A stretch of DNA of 42,128 bases. Source: Rubrobacter sp. Its GTDB lineage: Bacteria > Chloroflexota > Chloroflexia > Thermobaculales > Thermobaculaceae. Below the pieces are notes generated by a model that saw nothing but the letters and a program-made list of their open reading frames with translations, searched no databases and was not told where the DNA came from. Of the stretch, positions 42,078-42,128 are shown piece by piece (the first letter of the stretch is position 1; the number at the start of each line of letters is the position of its first letter). The DNA lies in the NCBI GenBank assembly GCA_016781845.1, contig JADDPP010000042.1:1-42128 (forward strand). Direction: 5' to 3'. The translations under genes were made by a program, and so were the position numbers.

Positions 42078-42086
42078 CAAGGGCGC

Positions 42087-42128
42087 GGGCCGCTAGCTCA
42101 ATCGGCAGAGCAACCGACTTTTAATCGG
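42087..42128 (+). tRNA. tRNA-Lys(TTT), truncated by the window edge
   Basis: From 42087: acceptor strand GGGCCGC, TA, D-arm GCTC/GAGC with loop AATCGGCA, position-26 A, anticodon stem ACCGA, loop CTTTTAA (anticodon TTT) and TCGG before the window ends. The T-arm and acceptor 3' strand lie outside. Confidence 0.9.

Overview
This 42 kb, GC-rich window looks like chromosomal DNA of an aerobic heterotrophic member of the Chloroflexota (Thermomicrobia-like or a related class). That placement is an inference from gene content, not a database match. The supporting points are an alternative complex III cluster joined to a caa3-type oxidase, an RNA-polymerase-alpha-CTD / sigma-region-4 / HARE-type fusion protein, many TTG and GTG starts, and tightly overlapping operons. 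No phage, IS element, CRISPR array or plasmid feature was seen.

Left part (1-9.1 kb). On the minus strand lie two lipoproteins (the first cut by the window edge), a 60-residue protein and a FolK-FolE2/MptA-type fusion for early folate/pterin synthesis. On the plus strand lie a type II NADH dehydrogenase-like flavoprotein, an ABC-F ATPase with an enlarged C-terminal coiled-coil region, and a two-gene unit of a degenerate Crp-like regulator and a SAM methyltransferase.

Middle-left (9.0-19.4 kb). The most unusual gene encodes about 802 residues with four alpha-CTD-like helix-hairpin-helix repeats, a sigma-70 region 4, HARE-like winged helices and a C-terminal beta-rich domain. Its 3' end is antisense to the methyltransferase 3' end. 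A LysM/serine-beta-lactamase-like cell-envelope protein is next, followed by a purine permease with a possible structured leader and a heptapeptide uORF. Then come three consecutive zinc-ribbon genes, the first only 57 codons, and pabB-pabC of p-aminobenzoate synthesis.

Middle-right (19.4-27.6 kb, minus strand). This is glycolate/glyoxylate metabolism: glcD-glcE-glcF followed by a Gfo/Idh/MocA oxidoreductase and a TIM-barrel isomerase, and upstream a hydroxypyruvate isomerase and a tartronate-semialdehyde reductase. Together they would oxidise glycolate to glyoxylate and recover hydroxypyruvate/tartronate semialdehyde as glycerate. Glyoxylate carboligase is not in the window.

Right part (28.1-41.0 kb, minus strand). 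A compact respiratory operon runs actA-actB-actC-actD-actE-actF, a one-TM protein, sco, coxB (with fused cytochrome c), coxA, coxC, coxD. It encodes a quinol-to-cytochrome-c-to-oxygen chain; nearly every junction overlaps. Upstream are an AT-rich promoter island, a small membrane protein and, at the right edge, a truncated tRNA-Lys(TTT) gene with its own promoter.

Four intergenic regions (about 11.6, 25.7, 27.9 and 41.9 kb) carry copies of one dispersed repeat built around a GTAGAGACGTTGC-type palindrome, with arms that recur in inverted orientation. Most lines of evidence here are motif reading by eye; no similarity search or folding programme was run.
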